DNA from: JAAXQD01 sp035529735
GTDB taxonomy: Bacteria > Desulfobacterota > Desulfobacteria > Desulfobacterales > UBA11574
DNA: 21,967 bases
Reading direction: 5' to 3'
NCBI GenBank assembly: GCA_035529735.1
Contig: DATKWE010000136.1
Span: 1 to 21,967, forward strand
Shown here: in pieces, positions 6,493 to 15,100 of the stretch
How positions within the stretch are numbered: the first letter of the stretch is position 1
Layout: the number at the start of each line of letters is the position of its first letter
The notes under the pieces: generated by a model
Databases searched by the model: none
Told to the model about the DNA's origin: nothing
Seen by the model: only the letters and a program-made list of their open reading frames with translations
Position numbers and translations under genes: made by a program

Positions 6493-7323
6493 TTAACCGT
6501 GCTGTACCGGCTTTTTGACTTTTTTTTCGTTTTCCAGATAATTATCGCCGGCGCGCCGCACCCATTGGCGGCTTGAAAGATAATAGACCTTGGGGTTGGT
6601 GCCCAGCCGCTCCAGCAACCGGAATGCAACGGGATTTTTCGGCCGGCCGCTGTGTTTAGGGTCGGGTTCGACCATCTTGGACACCGCATGCTTCGGATTG
6701 TTCAGATCTCCGAACGTAATGGCGCCGGCAGGGCATGCCTGGGTACATGCGGTTTGATATTCATCCTCTTGGAGTTCACGTCTTCCTTCCATAAATGCCC
6801 TGTCCTTAGCCAGCTGGTACCGGTGAAAGCAGAAACTGCATTTTTCGACCACACCGCGCATACGGGGCGATACGTTGGGGCTCAGGTACTTTTCCATGCC
6901 GTCGGGCCAGATCGGATCCCACCAGTTGAAATAGCGGGCATGATACGGACACGACGCCATACAGTACCGGCATCCAAAACAACGGGTATAGATCTGGCTG
7001 ACAATCCCGGATTCCATGCTGTAGTCCGTTGCGATGGCCGGACAAACCGATACGCAGGGTGAATGCCCTTCATGTTGACCGGCACATTGCATACAAGGTC
7101 TGGGAAGGTAGCATACATCTGTTTCCGGAAAAGGCATTCCATTGGTCAATTGATAGACACGCATCCATGTTATACTCAAAAGTTTGTTCGATTCATCTTT
7201 CCTAAAGGGCACATTGTTTTCAGCCATACAAGCCACCATGCAGCTGCCGCACCCGGTGCATTTATCCAGATCGATGACCATCCCAAATTTCTGGAATCTC
7301 TTGTGTGTACGTCCTTCTTTCAT
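6493..7323 (-). CDS. qrcC: Qrc menaquinone reductase, periplasmic iron-sulfur subunit
   Basis: Ferredoxin-like electron-transfer subunit with 16 cysteines arranged for four cubane-type clusters: C22-C25-C28-C32 (DKCTGCGSCMVAC), C77-C80-C90-C94, C115-C118-C121-C125 (CFGCRYCMASCP) and C162-C165-C193-C197 (ending CTQACPAGAITFGD). This is the PsrB/DmsB/NrfC plan. Electrons would run from the QrcA hemes and QrcB cluster through this wire to QrcD in the membrane. It has no signal peptide of its own, so in this family export presumably relies on partner QrcB, which has a twin-arginine signal. Length 276 residues. The ATG has AGAGG upstream and lies 82 nt after qrcB. Confidence 0.9.
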   Translation of the reverse strand: MKEGRTHKRFQKFGMVIDLDKCTGCGSCMVACMAENNVPFRKDESNKLLSITWMRVYQLTNGMPFPETDVCYLPRPCMQCAGQHEGHSPCVSVCPAIATDYSMESGIVSQIYTRCFGCRYCMASCPYHARYFNWWDPIWPDGMEKYLSPNVSPRMRGVVEKCSFCFHRYQLAKDRAFMEGRRELQEDEYQTACTQACPAGAITFGDLNNPKHAVSKMVEPDPKHSGRPKNPVAFRLLERLGTNPKVYYLSSRQWVRRAGDNYLENEKKVKKPVQHG

Positions 7324-7405
7324 CAGAACCTCTTTAGATTGGCAACATTAACGTGAAGATTAACCGATCCGCCGGAAAATTTTCTATCTTCAACCGTCAA
7401 TTCGA

Positions 7406-9631
7406 TCAGGCTTTTTCTAACTTTGCCCGGATTCCCCAGGCTGTATCCAGACCCGAATCCGGATCTTCAACCGGACCGATGAGCGCGTTGAAATTTATCC
7501 CCTTGCCCGCCAGGTATTCGTCCCCGGCGGTATGGCCCAGCCCCCTCGGCAGTGCAACGAGACCGGGCATAATACCCTCAAAAAGATGAACCCTGACCTC
7601 TGCTTTGCCTTTGGGTGTGGTCAACACGACCCGCTGGCCTTCACCCAGCCCTTGTTTTCTGGCAGTTTTTGGATTGAGTTCAACAAAAACATCCTTGCCT
7701 TTGAGGATGGAATCCTCAACCGTTTTCATAACAAACGGGGGATCTCCAATAAAACCACTTGCCAGTCTGATGGAATCGTAGGGGATGAGCAGAAGGGGAT
7801 AATCCTTTTCGTCGCCCTCGATGCTCACCGGTTTAAATTGGGGAATTGACCCGGCATCCTTGTTGATCAGCTCGAACTTTCCCGAAGCCGTTTCATACGA
7901 TGTCCCAAAGAACGGAGGCATCGCCCCGTTGTTTTCCCAGAATCCTTCCTCGATTAAAGAATTCCATCGGCCGCCCAAGGTCTCTTTGAGGCAGGAATCA
8001 TAGCTGTCCCACGGAAACGTTTTTGCGACGCTGCCCCCCAGCCCTTTGGCCATCTGAATGATGACATCTCCCACATGCCGGGTGTCGAACTGGGGTTCAA
8101 CCACAGGTTTTGAGAGGCCGATAACCGGTTGAATCATACCGGCCGGCGTGGGTACATCTTCATAGCGTTCAAGATAGATGTGGTTCGGAAGGATAAGGTC
8201 GGCATTTTGAGCCGTTTCATCCATGTAAGAAGAAAAACTGACCACAAAGGGAATCTTGTCAAAGACGTTTCTGACAGCTCGGGTATCCGGATGTGTATAC
8301 AAAGGGTTGGCCCCGGAAACAAAGAGTGCCTGCAAAGGATTTTTTTCTCCGGAGTCGATGGTCTCTGGGAGTCGGGGCAACAGATACCGGGTAAACGGAT
8401 ACGTTTTACTCCCGGCGCCATCCAATCGTTCATGCTGCATACCGGCAGCTGCCTTGGCATCCATTTCAATTTCCGGCCAATTGATATAATCGGGTTCGGA
8501 AACGGCCCAAACACCGCCTTTTTTATTGATGTTGCCGACCAGAGCGTTCAACGCATGCACCGCCATACATTCATCAAGGCTGACAGGGGTGGTTCCATTG
8601 CCCCGCCCGCAAACAGCCAGCGGTTTTGAAGCATTGGCAAAACCCCGGGCCAGAACTACAATGGTTCTGCTGTCTATTCCGGTGATGGATGCTACGGTGT
8701 CCGGGCTGTATTTATCTATGACAAGATTCTTCCAATCAAAAAATCCTTCAACGTAATTTTCAATAAAGTCAGCATCGTATAATGACTCTTTAACGATAAC
8801 ATGGGCAAGGCCCATGGCCAGAGCCGCTTCGGTACCTGGATTGATGGGGATCCATTTGTCTGATTTGGCTGCCGTGTTGGACAGCCGCGGCTCTATCTGA
8901 ATAACTTTCACGCCGGCACTTTGCCAGGCGCTGTGGACTCGGGACATCCGTACCGGTGATCCCCAGCCCTCGATTAAACCGCTTCCAAAGCTCAAGACAA
9001 AGTCGGTGTTTTCAAAATCGAAGCCGGGCAAAGCCTGAACGCCCTGCATCAGATATTGGGTAAGTTCATAGGAATCACGAACCGACGGCATGCGCATAAA
9101 ATTTGGTGAACCATAGGCGGTGAGGAATCTTTCAAAGAGTCGAGATACCGTGCCCCGATCGGAACCCGAGATAAAACCTACGGTTTGGGGATGCCCCTCT
9201 GATCTTATGTCTCGGAGCTTTTCCACGACTTCTGAAACCGCATCATTCCAGGAAATTTTTTCCCATCGCCCCTGACCCCTTTTCCCTGTTCTTTTTAAGG
9301 GCGTCTTGACCCGCATGGGGCCATAAAGAAGTTGAAGACCTGACAGCCCCAGAAGACACATACCGCCATTGTTTACAGGGTGCCCTTTCATCCCCTCGAT
9401 TTTAACGGCCCGGTTATCGATTTTTCGAACCGTAATACCGCAATGCCCGGGGCAGAGGGTACAGACAGAATTGACGTAACTGGCTTCACCATCTTCCGGA
9501 ACCGGCGTCCACGGCCACATTTGTGTCCATATTGAACTGTCATCCGTCAACTTCCATGGTAATGGTGAAAGGGCTGTACCGGCTGCACCGCCAATTACAA
9601 ACGACAAGAAACCTCTTCTGCCAATTTTCAT
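7406..9631 (-). CDS. qrcB: Qrc menaquinone reductase, molybdopterin-oxidoreductase-like subunit
   Basis: Large periplasmic subunit of Qrc. The 741 residues start with a twin-arginine signal (GRRGFLSFVIGGAAGTALS, Arg5-Arg6). A cysteine set C57-x2-C60-x3-C64-x27-C92 for one [4Fe-4S] cluster follows, then the domains of the molybdopterin oxidoreductase family. Recognisable stretches include SGSDRGTVSRLFERFLTAYG, ALNALVGNINKKGGVW and, in the C-terminal beta-barrel domain, VELNPKTARKQGLGEGQRV. The QrcB characterised from Desulfovibrio belongs to this family but was reported to lack molybdenum, so the protein is probably structural or electron-conducting rather than a molybdoenzyme. The residue after the fourth cysteine motif (MCLLGL) is not the usual Lys-containing CxKG, in line with loss of catalysis. 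qrcA lies 43 nt upstream and qrcC 82 nt downstream. Confidence 0.9.
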   Translation of the reverse strand: MKIGRRGFLSFVIGGAAGTALSPLPWKLTDDSSIWTQMWPWTPVPEDGEASYVNSVCTLCPGHCGITVRKIDNRAVKIEGMKGHPVNNGGMCLLGLSGLQLLYGPMRVKTPLKRTGKRGQGRWEKISWNDAVSEVVEKLRDIRSEGHPQTVGFISGSDRGTVSRLFERFLTAYGSPNFMRMPSVRDSYELTQYLMQGVQALPGFDFENTDFVLSFGSGLIEGWGSPVRMSRVHSAWQSAGVKVIQIEPRLSNTAAKSDKWIPINPGTEAALAMGLAHVIVKESLYDADFIENYVEGFFDWKNLVIDKYSPDTVASITGIDSRTIVVLARGFANASKPLAVCGRGNGTTPVSLDECMAVHALNALVGNINKKGGVWAVSEPDYINWPEIEMDAKAAAGMQHERLDGAGSKTYPFTRYLLPRLPETIDSGEKNPLQALFVSGANPLYTHPDTRAVRNVFDKIPFVVSFSSYMDETAQNADLILPNHIYLERYEDVPTPAGMIQPVIGLSKPVVEPQFDTRHVGDVIIQMAKGLGGSVAKTFPWDSYDSCLKETLGGRWNSLIEEGFWENNGAMPPFFGTSYETASGKFELINKDAGSIPQFKPVSIEGDEKDYPLLLIPYDSIRLASGFIGDPPFVMKTVEDSILKGKDVFVELNPKTARKQGLGEGQRVVLTTPKGKAEVRVHLFEGIMPGLVALPRGLGHTAGDEYLAGKGINFNALIGPVEDPDSGLDTAWGIRAKLEKA

Positions 9632-9674
9632 CTATTCTACCTCTTAACTCTTGGTAAATTCATAAAAATCGAAT

Positions 9675-10478
9675 TTATTTGTGACAGGCAAAACATGGAT
9701 CTCTCTCGGTCTGAACACTGCCGCCCTTGCCAAAGGTCGAGGTGCCCGGAGAAACCAGGTTTACCATATGATCAATCAGCCTTTGGGTGGGCGTCTGGAC
9801 ATCTGTTCTTTCAATATTCGCGGCATTTTCTCGATGGCATTCAGCACAATCGTCCATCTTCATCCGGTCCCAGGTATTCTTCTTGAATCCGCCGATACTT
9901 TTTCCCCAGATATCCCGGCTGTAGCCTGTAATTCGATTCTCCTCATAGACCTTTAAACTTTCGGATTCGCCGATATGGCCGTGGCAGGCAACACAGTCCA
10001 TTCGAGCGCCCTTGATATGGGCGGCATGGGAAAAGAATACGCAATCGGGCTGCCGGGAGTATATCAACCATGGAACTTCTCTTCCCTTGGAGACATACTC
10101 CTCTACAAATTTGATCTCATCAGGACTTATTCCCTGAATCTCTTCATGACAATCGATGCATTGGTCAAGCTTCGGGGCCCCGGAGAAGGTACCGTCTTCC
10201 CGAAAAAAATGACAGCTTTCGCATCCGTTATCGACCGCTTCAACATGAAGGACATGGTTAAATTCAATGGGCTGTTTTTTCTTGGAATAAAGAAGTTTGG
10301 GGAAAACGATCCATCCCACAACAAGGCTGGCAAATAGCCCCAAAATAAAAAACAAGATAATGGTTCCACCGGCCCCCGTATCTTGTTCTTTTAAATTCAT
10401 TTCCAAGGATGAATTGGGTCCCGCTTCACCAGCGGCATCTTCAGAAATATCTTTCGCATGATCATCTAAAGTATGCAT
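9675..10478 (-). CDS. qrcA: Qrc menaquinone reductase, membrane-anchored multiheme cytochrome c
   Basis: Entry subunit that accepts electrons from the periplasmic tetraheme cytochrome c3. Of 267 residues, the first 38 are polar. A single hydrophobic anchor (about 39-60, IILFFILGLFASLVVGWIV) puts the rest in the periplasm. Five CXXCH heme sites are visible: C86 (CESCH), C107 (CIDCH), C162 (CVACH), C211 (CAECH) and C262 (CFACH, one residue before the C-terminus). Additional histidines such as FNHVLH, FFSHAAH and DHMVN could be distal ligands. Published QrcA is described as hexaheme; a sixth canonical motif is not seen here, though C146 in DCVFFSH sits close to a histidine. It is the first gene of the qrc operon, with a strong promoter 78 nt upstream. 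Covalent heme attachment needs the cytochrome c maturation system, which is not in this window. Confidence 0.9.
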   Translation of the reverse strand: MHTLDDHAKDISEDAAGEAGPNSSLEMNLKEQDTGAGGTIILFFILGLFASLVVGWIVFPKLLYSKKKQPIEFNHVLHVEAVDNGCESCHFFREDGTFSGAPKLDQCIDCHEEIQGISPDEIKFVEEYVSKGREVPWLIYSRQPDCVFFSHAAHIKGARMDCVACHGHIGESESLKVYEENRITGYSRDIWGKSIGGFKKNTWDRMKMDDCAECHRENAANIERTDVQTPTQRLIDHMVNLVSPGTSTFGKGGSVQTERDPCFACHK

Positions 10479-10555
10479 AGAAACTCCGTCAAGCTGTGGT
10501 TGATGATTTCACGATGCAGGCTAACGCTCTAAAACAATTAAAATGAACAAACGGT

Positions 10556-10584
10556 CTTGTACCTATAGAGCTCTTTTTTGTCAA
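10556..10584 (-). promoter_or_regulatory. sigma70-type promoter of the qrc operon
   Basis: On the minus strand a perfect -35 TTGACA (10579-10584) is separated by exactly 17 bp from a -10 TACAAG (10556-10561). Transcription would start near 10549, leaving a leader of about 70 nt before the qrcA ATG, whose ribosome site reads GGAG. Confidence 0.65.
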
Positions 10585-10868
10585 GGGAAAATCCTTCTTA
10601 TTCGCGCTATTTTTAACCCCGCAGCAGGACAAAAACAAAGACAAAGATGTCCGTATAAGCGGGGTATCGGGTGCGAAAACAACGCAACCCGGATGCTGAA
10701 AAAACAGCGAAAAACTTGAAGCTGTCTCAAAAATAGTAGATTGCGTTCGAGGGTCAGGCGCAAGCCGACGAAAAAGCGGAGCCCACGTGTAGTAATGCGA
10801 GCATTTTAAGGCGAGACCTTTTGAAAAACACCGGCGCTGTTTTTTATGCATCGCTGGGATTGATACGA
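10585..10868. other. spacer between GAPDH-like gene and qrc promoter, no gene
   Basis: No supported coding sequence. It holds an imperfect hairpin with arms ATCGGGTGCG (10666-10675) and CGCAACCCGGAT (10683-10694), and a repeat-like block at 10721-10829. No clear terminator follows the GAPDH-like gene; short minus-strand frames here lack ribosome sites. Confidence 0.5.
10721..10829. repeat. candidate dispersed intergenic repeat
   Basis: This block begins GCTGTCTCAAAAAT and ends GAGACCTTTTGAAAAAC, with GTCTC (10724-10728) and GAGAC (10813-10817) as short inverted ends. Its end shares GACCTTTTGAAAAA with the repeat between murA and comEC (GACC-TTTGAAAAA there), and both spacers also contain GGGTCAGGCG. 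A related family of intergenic repeats is suggested, not proven. Confidence 0.35.
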
Positions 10869-12125
10869 TTACATATACTCGGCCACGGAAACCGTCCTGT
10901 CTCCGAGAATATTGACATAACTCCCTTTTTCATTATCGTACCAGCCATATATGACCGCCTGCGTTATCGGTATTCTGATAATAACGTCCTTTAACGAACA
11001 TAGGGTGTCTTTTTCCAGGCCCGGCACTTTTTCCAGGTCGATGGTAAGTTCGGCGGTTCGGGTATGGGTCACATGTCCTTCGATTATCGCTGCAGCTCTC
11101 GGCATGCCGATGATATCCCCGGACACGTTCTGCTTGTCGGTATAACTGAGATACCCCTTGGAGTCGTCGGATGCAGCCTCCCGGTAAACCGCATTGAGCA
11201 ATTCTCTGCTGATCGGCTCGCCGGAAAGCTCTTCTTGCAGGTTCAGCACCAGTATAATCAGAGACCCTGTGGAGATGGGAACTCTCACCGATTCCGCGAT
11301 GAATCCAATATCCTTCATTTCCGGAATAACCAGTCTCAACGCATTGGCGGCACCGGTGGTGGTAAGAATAATGTTATTCATAATGCTTCTGTTTTTCCTG
11401 AGATCGACGGCCCCTGTTTTTGGCAGTCTGTCCAAAACCTGCTGTGATCCGGTTACTGCATGAACCGTTGCCATGGACGCCGACAGGATTTTTTTAGGAC
11501 CGAAAGCATTGAGAAGCGGTTTTATCATATGCGCCAGACAGGTGGTGGTACAGGATGCATTGGAAATGAGTTTATGGCGTCTGGGATCGTAAACATTATC
11601 ATTGATACCCATTACCGAGGTGACAACGTCATCCGGCATCGGCATCCCTTTATTCTCGATCTTAAACGGTGCGGAAACGATAACTTTTTCGGCGCCGGCC
11701 TCAAGATGGCCCCGCAAAGATCCCTTGGGATAATCCGGAGGAAGTGTGGGATCCAGAAAATTTCCAGTGGTATCGACAACCAGTTTTACACCGTGTTTTT
11801 CCCAGTTCAACTCGGCCGGATTTCTGGACGTCCTTAAAAAGCGAACCGTGACCCCATCGATGTTCATGGTGCCGTTTTGTTCATCCAGATCTTCGATCAG
11901 CGGTTCTGACGCTTGACCGTACAGGAACCCATGGAGCGACCCATAGATTGAATCCCTTTCGGCATAGTGGGCAATGTCTTCCAGGGACGTGCCGACCTTT
12001 CGACCGATATTGACGATAATTTCACCAAAATATTTCCGCGCCACATGGTGCCAGAGTGTAAGCTTACCGATCCTGCCAAACCCGTTTATTCCAAGCTTAA
12101 ATCCATCACTGTTTCCAGTTTGCAT
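10869..12125 (-). CDS. divergent, long glyceraldehyde-3-phosphate dehydrogenase
   Basis: NAD(P)-dependent dehydrogenase of the GAPDH fold, probably interconverting glyceraldehyde 3-phosphate and 1,3-bisphosphoglycerate. Visible are INGFGRIG (13-20), the catalytic Cys192 in SNASCTTTC, the matching His222 in TVHAVTGSQ, and DLRKNRSIMNNIILTTTGAANA. At 418 residues it is well above the usual 330-340, with insertions in the N-terminal half (about 40-58 and 120-170). Canonical spots differ: CTTNC is CTTTC, TGAAKA is TGAANA, and RVPTP is RVPIS. The acidic residue that normally follows Asn at the end of the second strand, and favours NAD, is missing; here the text reads VNIGRK, which suggests NADP use. 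It lies 40 nt after the phosphotransfer-protein gene, with GGGAGA before the ATG, so both are likely co-transcribed. The fold is certain, the exact substrate less so. Confidence 0.8.
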   Translation of the reverse strand: MQTGNSDGFKLGINGFGRIGKLTLWHHVARKYFGEIIVNIGRKVGTSLEDIAHYAERDSIYGSLHGFLYGQASEPLIEDLDEQNGTMNIDGVTVRFLRTSRNPAELNWEKHGVKLVVDTTGNFLDPTLPPDYPKGSLRGHLEAGAEKVIVSAPFKIENKGMPMPDDVVTSVMGINDNVYDPRRHKLISNASCTTTCLAHMIKPLLNAFGPKKILSASMATVHAVTGSQQVLDRLPKTGAVDLRKNRSIMNNIILTTTGAANALRLVIPEMKDIGFIAESVRVPISTGSLIILVLNLQEELSGEPISRELLNAVYREAASDDSKGYLSYTDKQNVSGDIIGMPRAAAIIEGHVTHTRTAELTIDLEKVPGLEKDTLCSLKDVIIRIPITQAVIYGWYDNEKGSYVNILGDRTVSVAEYM

Positions 12126-12165
12126 ATTCGTTCTCTCCCATCTCCGGGCTGGTTATTTTCGATTC

Positions 12166-15100
12166 CTAGAATTCTTGAACCTTTATCAAACCCCGATAAA
12201 TCGATCCTTCCCTGCCGTCAATACTTAAATAATCTCCGGATTTAAAGTACGCCTCGTTGAATCGACAGCTTTTTTCCTTTTCGTTGCAGACGAGGTTTCC
12301 GCATCCCACAATGCAGGTTTTCTCGAGCCGATACGCCACGACAGCAGCATGGGACGTCACCCCGCCGCGGGCCGTAAGGAGGCCGTCGGCGGCATAGATC
12401 TCCCGAATATCATCCGGAACGGTATCGCCCCTTGCAAGAATCAAAAACGTTTCAGGTTCTGCGGTTCTCCATTGGTCGATCTCTTCAAGGTCAAAAACAA
12501 TCCGTCCACTCATCGCTCCGCCGCTGACACCGATACCATGCCCCAACAGTTTATCTTCCGTGATATCGTCAAGGTCAAAGGTTAAAGCTTTCTTCCGTTC
12601 ACGGATGGTCATGTCCCGGGTTTGCATCAGGTACAGATCTTCAACACGAGGGCTTTCAAAGGTAAACTCCATCTCCTGAGGACTCCATCCCCTGATGTGG
12701 ATCAACTCATTGGCCAATTCTTTCAATGCCTTGAAAATCTTGGGGAAATGGCTTTCAAGGGTTATATCGGTTTCCCTCATTTCGATATCCTGCTGTATAA
12801 TCGATATGGGAAGTGTTTTTACAAGACCTGACGCCACATCCTCACCTTGATTTCCGATGGAAAAATCACCCCAAAGCCTCAGGCTGTCCTCTGACCATCT
12901 GGGATTATGGGTAAAGAAGACGCCGGTTCCCGATTGCTGGGAAATGTTCCCGAAAACCATTTCCTGTACGGTAGCGGCCGTCCCCCAGTCATCGGATATC
13001 CCCATAATCTTACGGTAGGTTCTCGCCTTGGCGCCCTCCCAGGAACCGAAGACTTTTTTAATCGTAAAATAAAGCTGTTCAAAAGGGTCGTCGATGACAT
13101 TAATCCCGGCGTTGATGATCATTTTTTTGTAGGTCATCGCCACCTGATGCATCTGCATGCCGGTGAGCTCCCTTTTAAACCGGACGCCGCCCCTTCGCTT
13201 GAGCTCACTGATGATCGCATCGAAGTCATCTCTTTCCAGTCCTGAAGCCATGCCGTAACATTGCAGAAACCGGCGATAGCTATCCCAGGCAAACCAGGCA
13301 TTGCCGGTCCGTTTTCCAATGCCTGTTGCAATCTCCTCATTCATCCCGACATTCAGAAACGTATCCATCATTCCGGGTTGTGAAATGGCAGATCCGCTCC
13401 GCACCGAAAAGAGCAAGGGGTTTTTGGGATCACCAAAGTTTTTGGCGGTTATCTTTTCGATGTCGGATATCCGCTTCAAAATCTTTTCTTTGAAGTTTTG
13501 TTCTGCCGGAGGATAACTGTCTATTATCTCTCTACAGCGAAACGCCTCGGTTGTTATAATAAAACCGGGAGGTACCGGCATTCCGAATTTTTTCAGTTTA
13601 ACGAGATTCAGTCCTTTACTCCCCAGATAAATAATTCCGGAAACCATCCTGGGAATTTTATTCATAGACGTCATGGCCCGTTTAGGATCGTAAAGAAGCA
13701 GCTGATGCAGTTTGTCCTTGGGGAGTTTATTCGACTGCTGAAAGAGGGTGTTCAGAATTCGGCTTAAGAACAGATCCAGCTGCTGGAGCCCCAATGAAAA
13801 CGCGATGCGTTCCCGGAAAAAGATTTCAGAAACCCTGTGTTTCAGCTTTTCGCCGTCGATTGTACCGCTCACCGGGAGGTATTTCGGGAGGATCTCCTCC
13901 ACAGGTATCTGAGATAGAATCTGACTCAGGTTTTCCCCATGAATGTTGTTAAAATAATCGTTGATGATGTTCCTTACAGCCAGGGCAAACCCCTTAAAGA
14001 TGTCAAGATACTGTGTAAAAGTAAGTTCTCTGGCTTCAAGGGATTGGGCCAACATGTCCAGCTGGCGCTCGATTTCCACCGACGGGATTCCATCGAGTTT
14101 CAATGCTTTGTAAAACAGACTCAACCGGCTGTAAATCTGGTAAAAAGTGGCTTTTGTAATGAGGCTTAGATCAATTTGATCCACCAGCTCCTCAAAAAGC
14201 ACATTCACCAGAGATTTGATTCGAAATGCGAGCCCGAGGCAGTCAAATTTCTTTTCGCGGTAACTGCCGTACATGGAAGGAATGTCTATGGTAATGTGCC
14301 GTTTCTTATAAATGTCCTCCTTGATTTCGTAGGTCTGTTCGGAAAGTATTATTTTTTTCAGCGCTTCCAGATAGTCGAGGAGTTTGTATATTTTTTTATT
14401 TAAATCGGGCTCCTTGAAGGCATTCCGCAGCCGGTTCAAATCCGGGAAGGCTTCGGCCTGGAGTTGGGCAATATACTTGTCCATCTCAATAAAATCGAGA
14501 TTGTATTTCTGATCTAAAAGTTTATATAAGGCGATGGCAAGTTCCACCCGCTCTATATCTCGCTCTGATACGTCTGAAACCCCTTCAAGAATAGACTTCA
14601 TTTCGTCGTCTCTCAGGTTGAGAAGACCTTCCGGCAAGGGTATCCCTTTTTCTTTAAACTGCGATATTACCTTGTGAACACCCTCCACATAGGGGCTCTC
14701 TATTTCGATTGCCGTGTAAATATTCGGTGGAACAAAGGCTTCCAGAATTTCTTTTTCTTTGGTTTCCCAGAATTTAAGGGTTGCCTTCATAAAATCGATA
14801 ATCCGGTTGCTGCTTTCCACATGGCTCTGTTTCCTTAAAAAATGTATCAGCGGATCTCTTCGATGGGATATTTCATCGATCTTTGTGGATATCTCCCTCA
14901 GATTCCCCTCGGCGCCGATATCGTTGAAGTACACCGGAAAAAGCCTGCAGAGTTGTTTGGCCAGATTATAGACAGGTTCGATACGGCTGTTCAACAATTG
15001 GGTAACATCCCGCGGGAACAGGTCGATGTCCTTAATGAATACACCGCAAATAGAAATATGGATGATAAGGTAGGAAATAAGCCGGGTGGACCAGATGGGG

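Noticed and set aside
7406..9631. qrcB as formate dehydrogenase or polysulfide reductase catalytic subunit
   Set aside because: Family resemblance is real, but the qrcABCD gene order, the multiheme QrcA partner and the unusual sequence after the fourth cysteine fit Qrc better.
10489..10851. 120-codon minus-strand frame in the spacer before qrcA
   Set aside because: It crosses the qrc promoter and the repeat block, has odd composition and no ribosome site.
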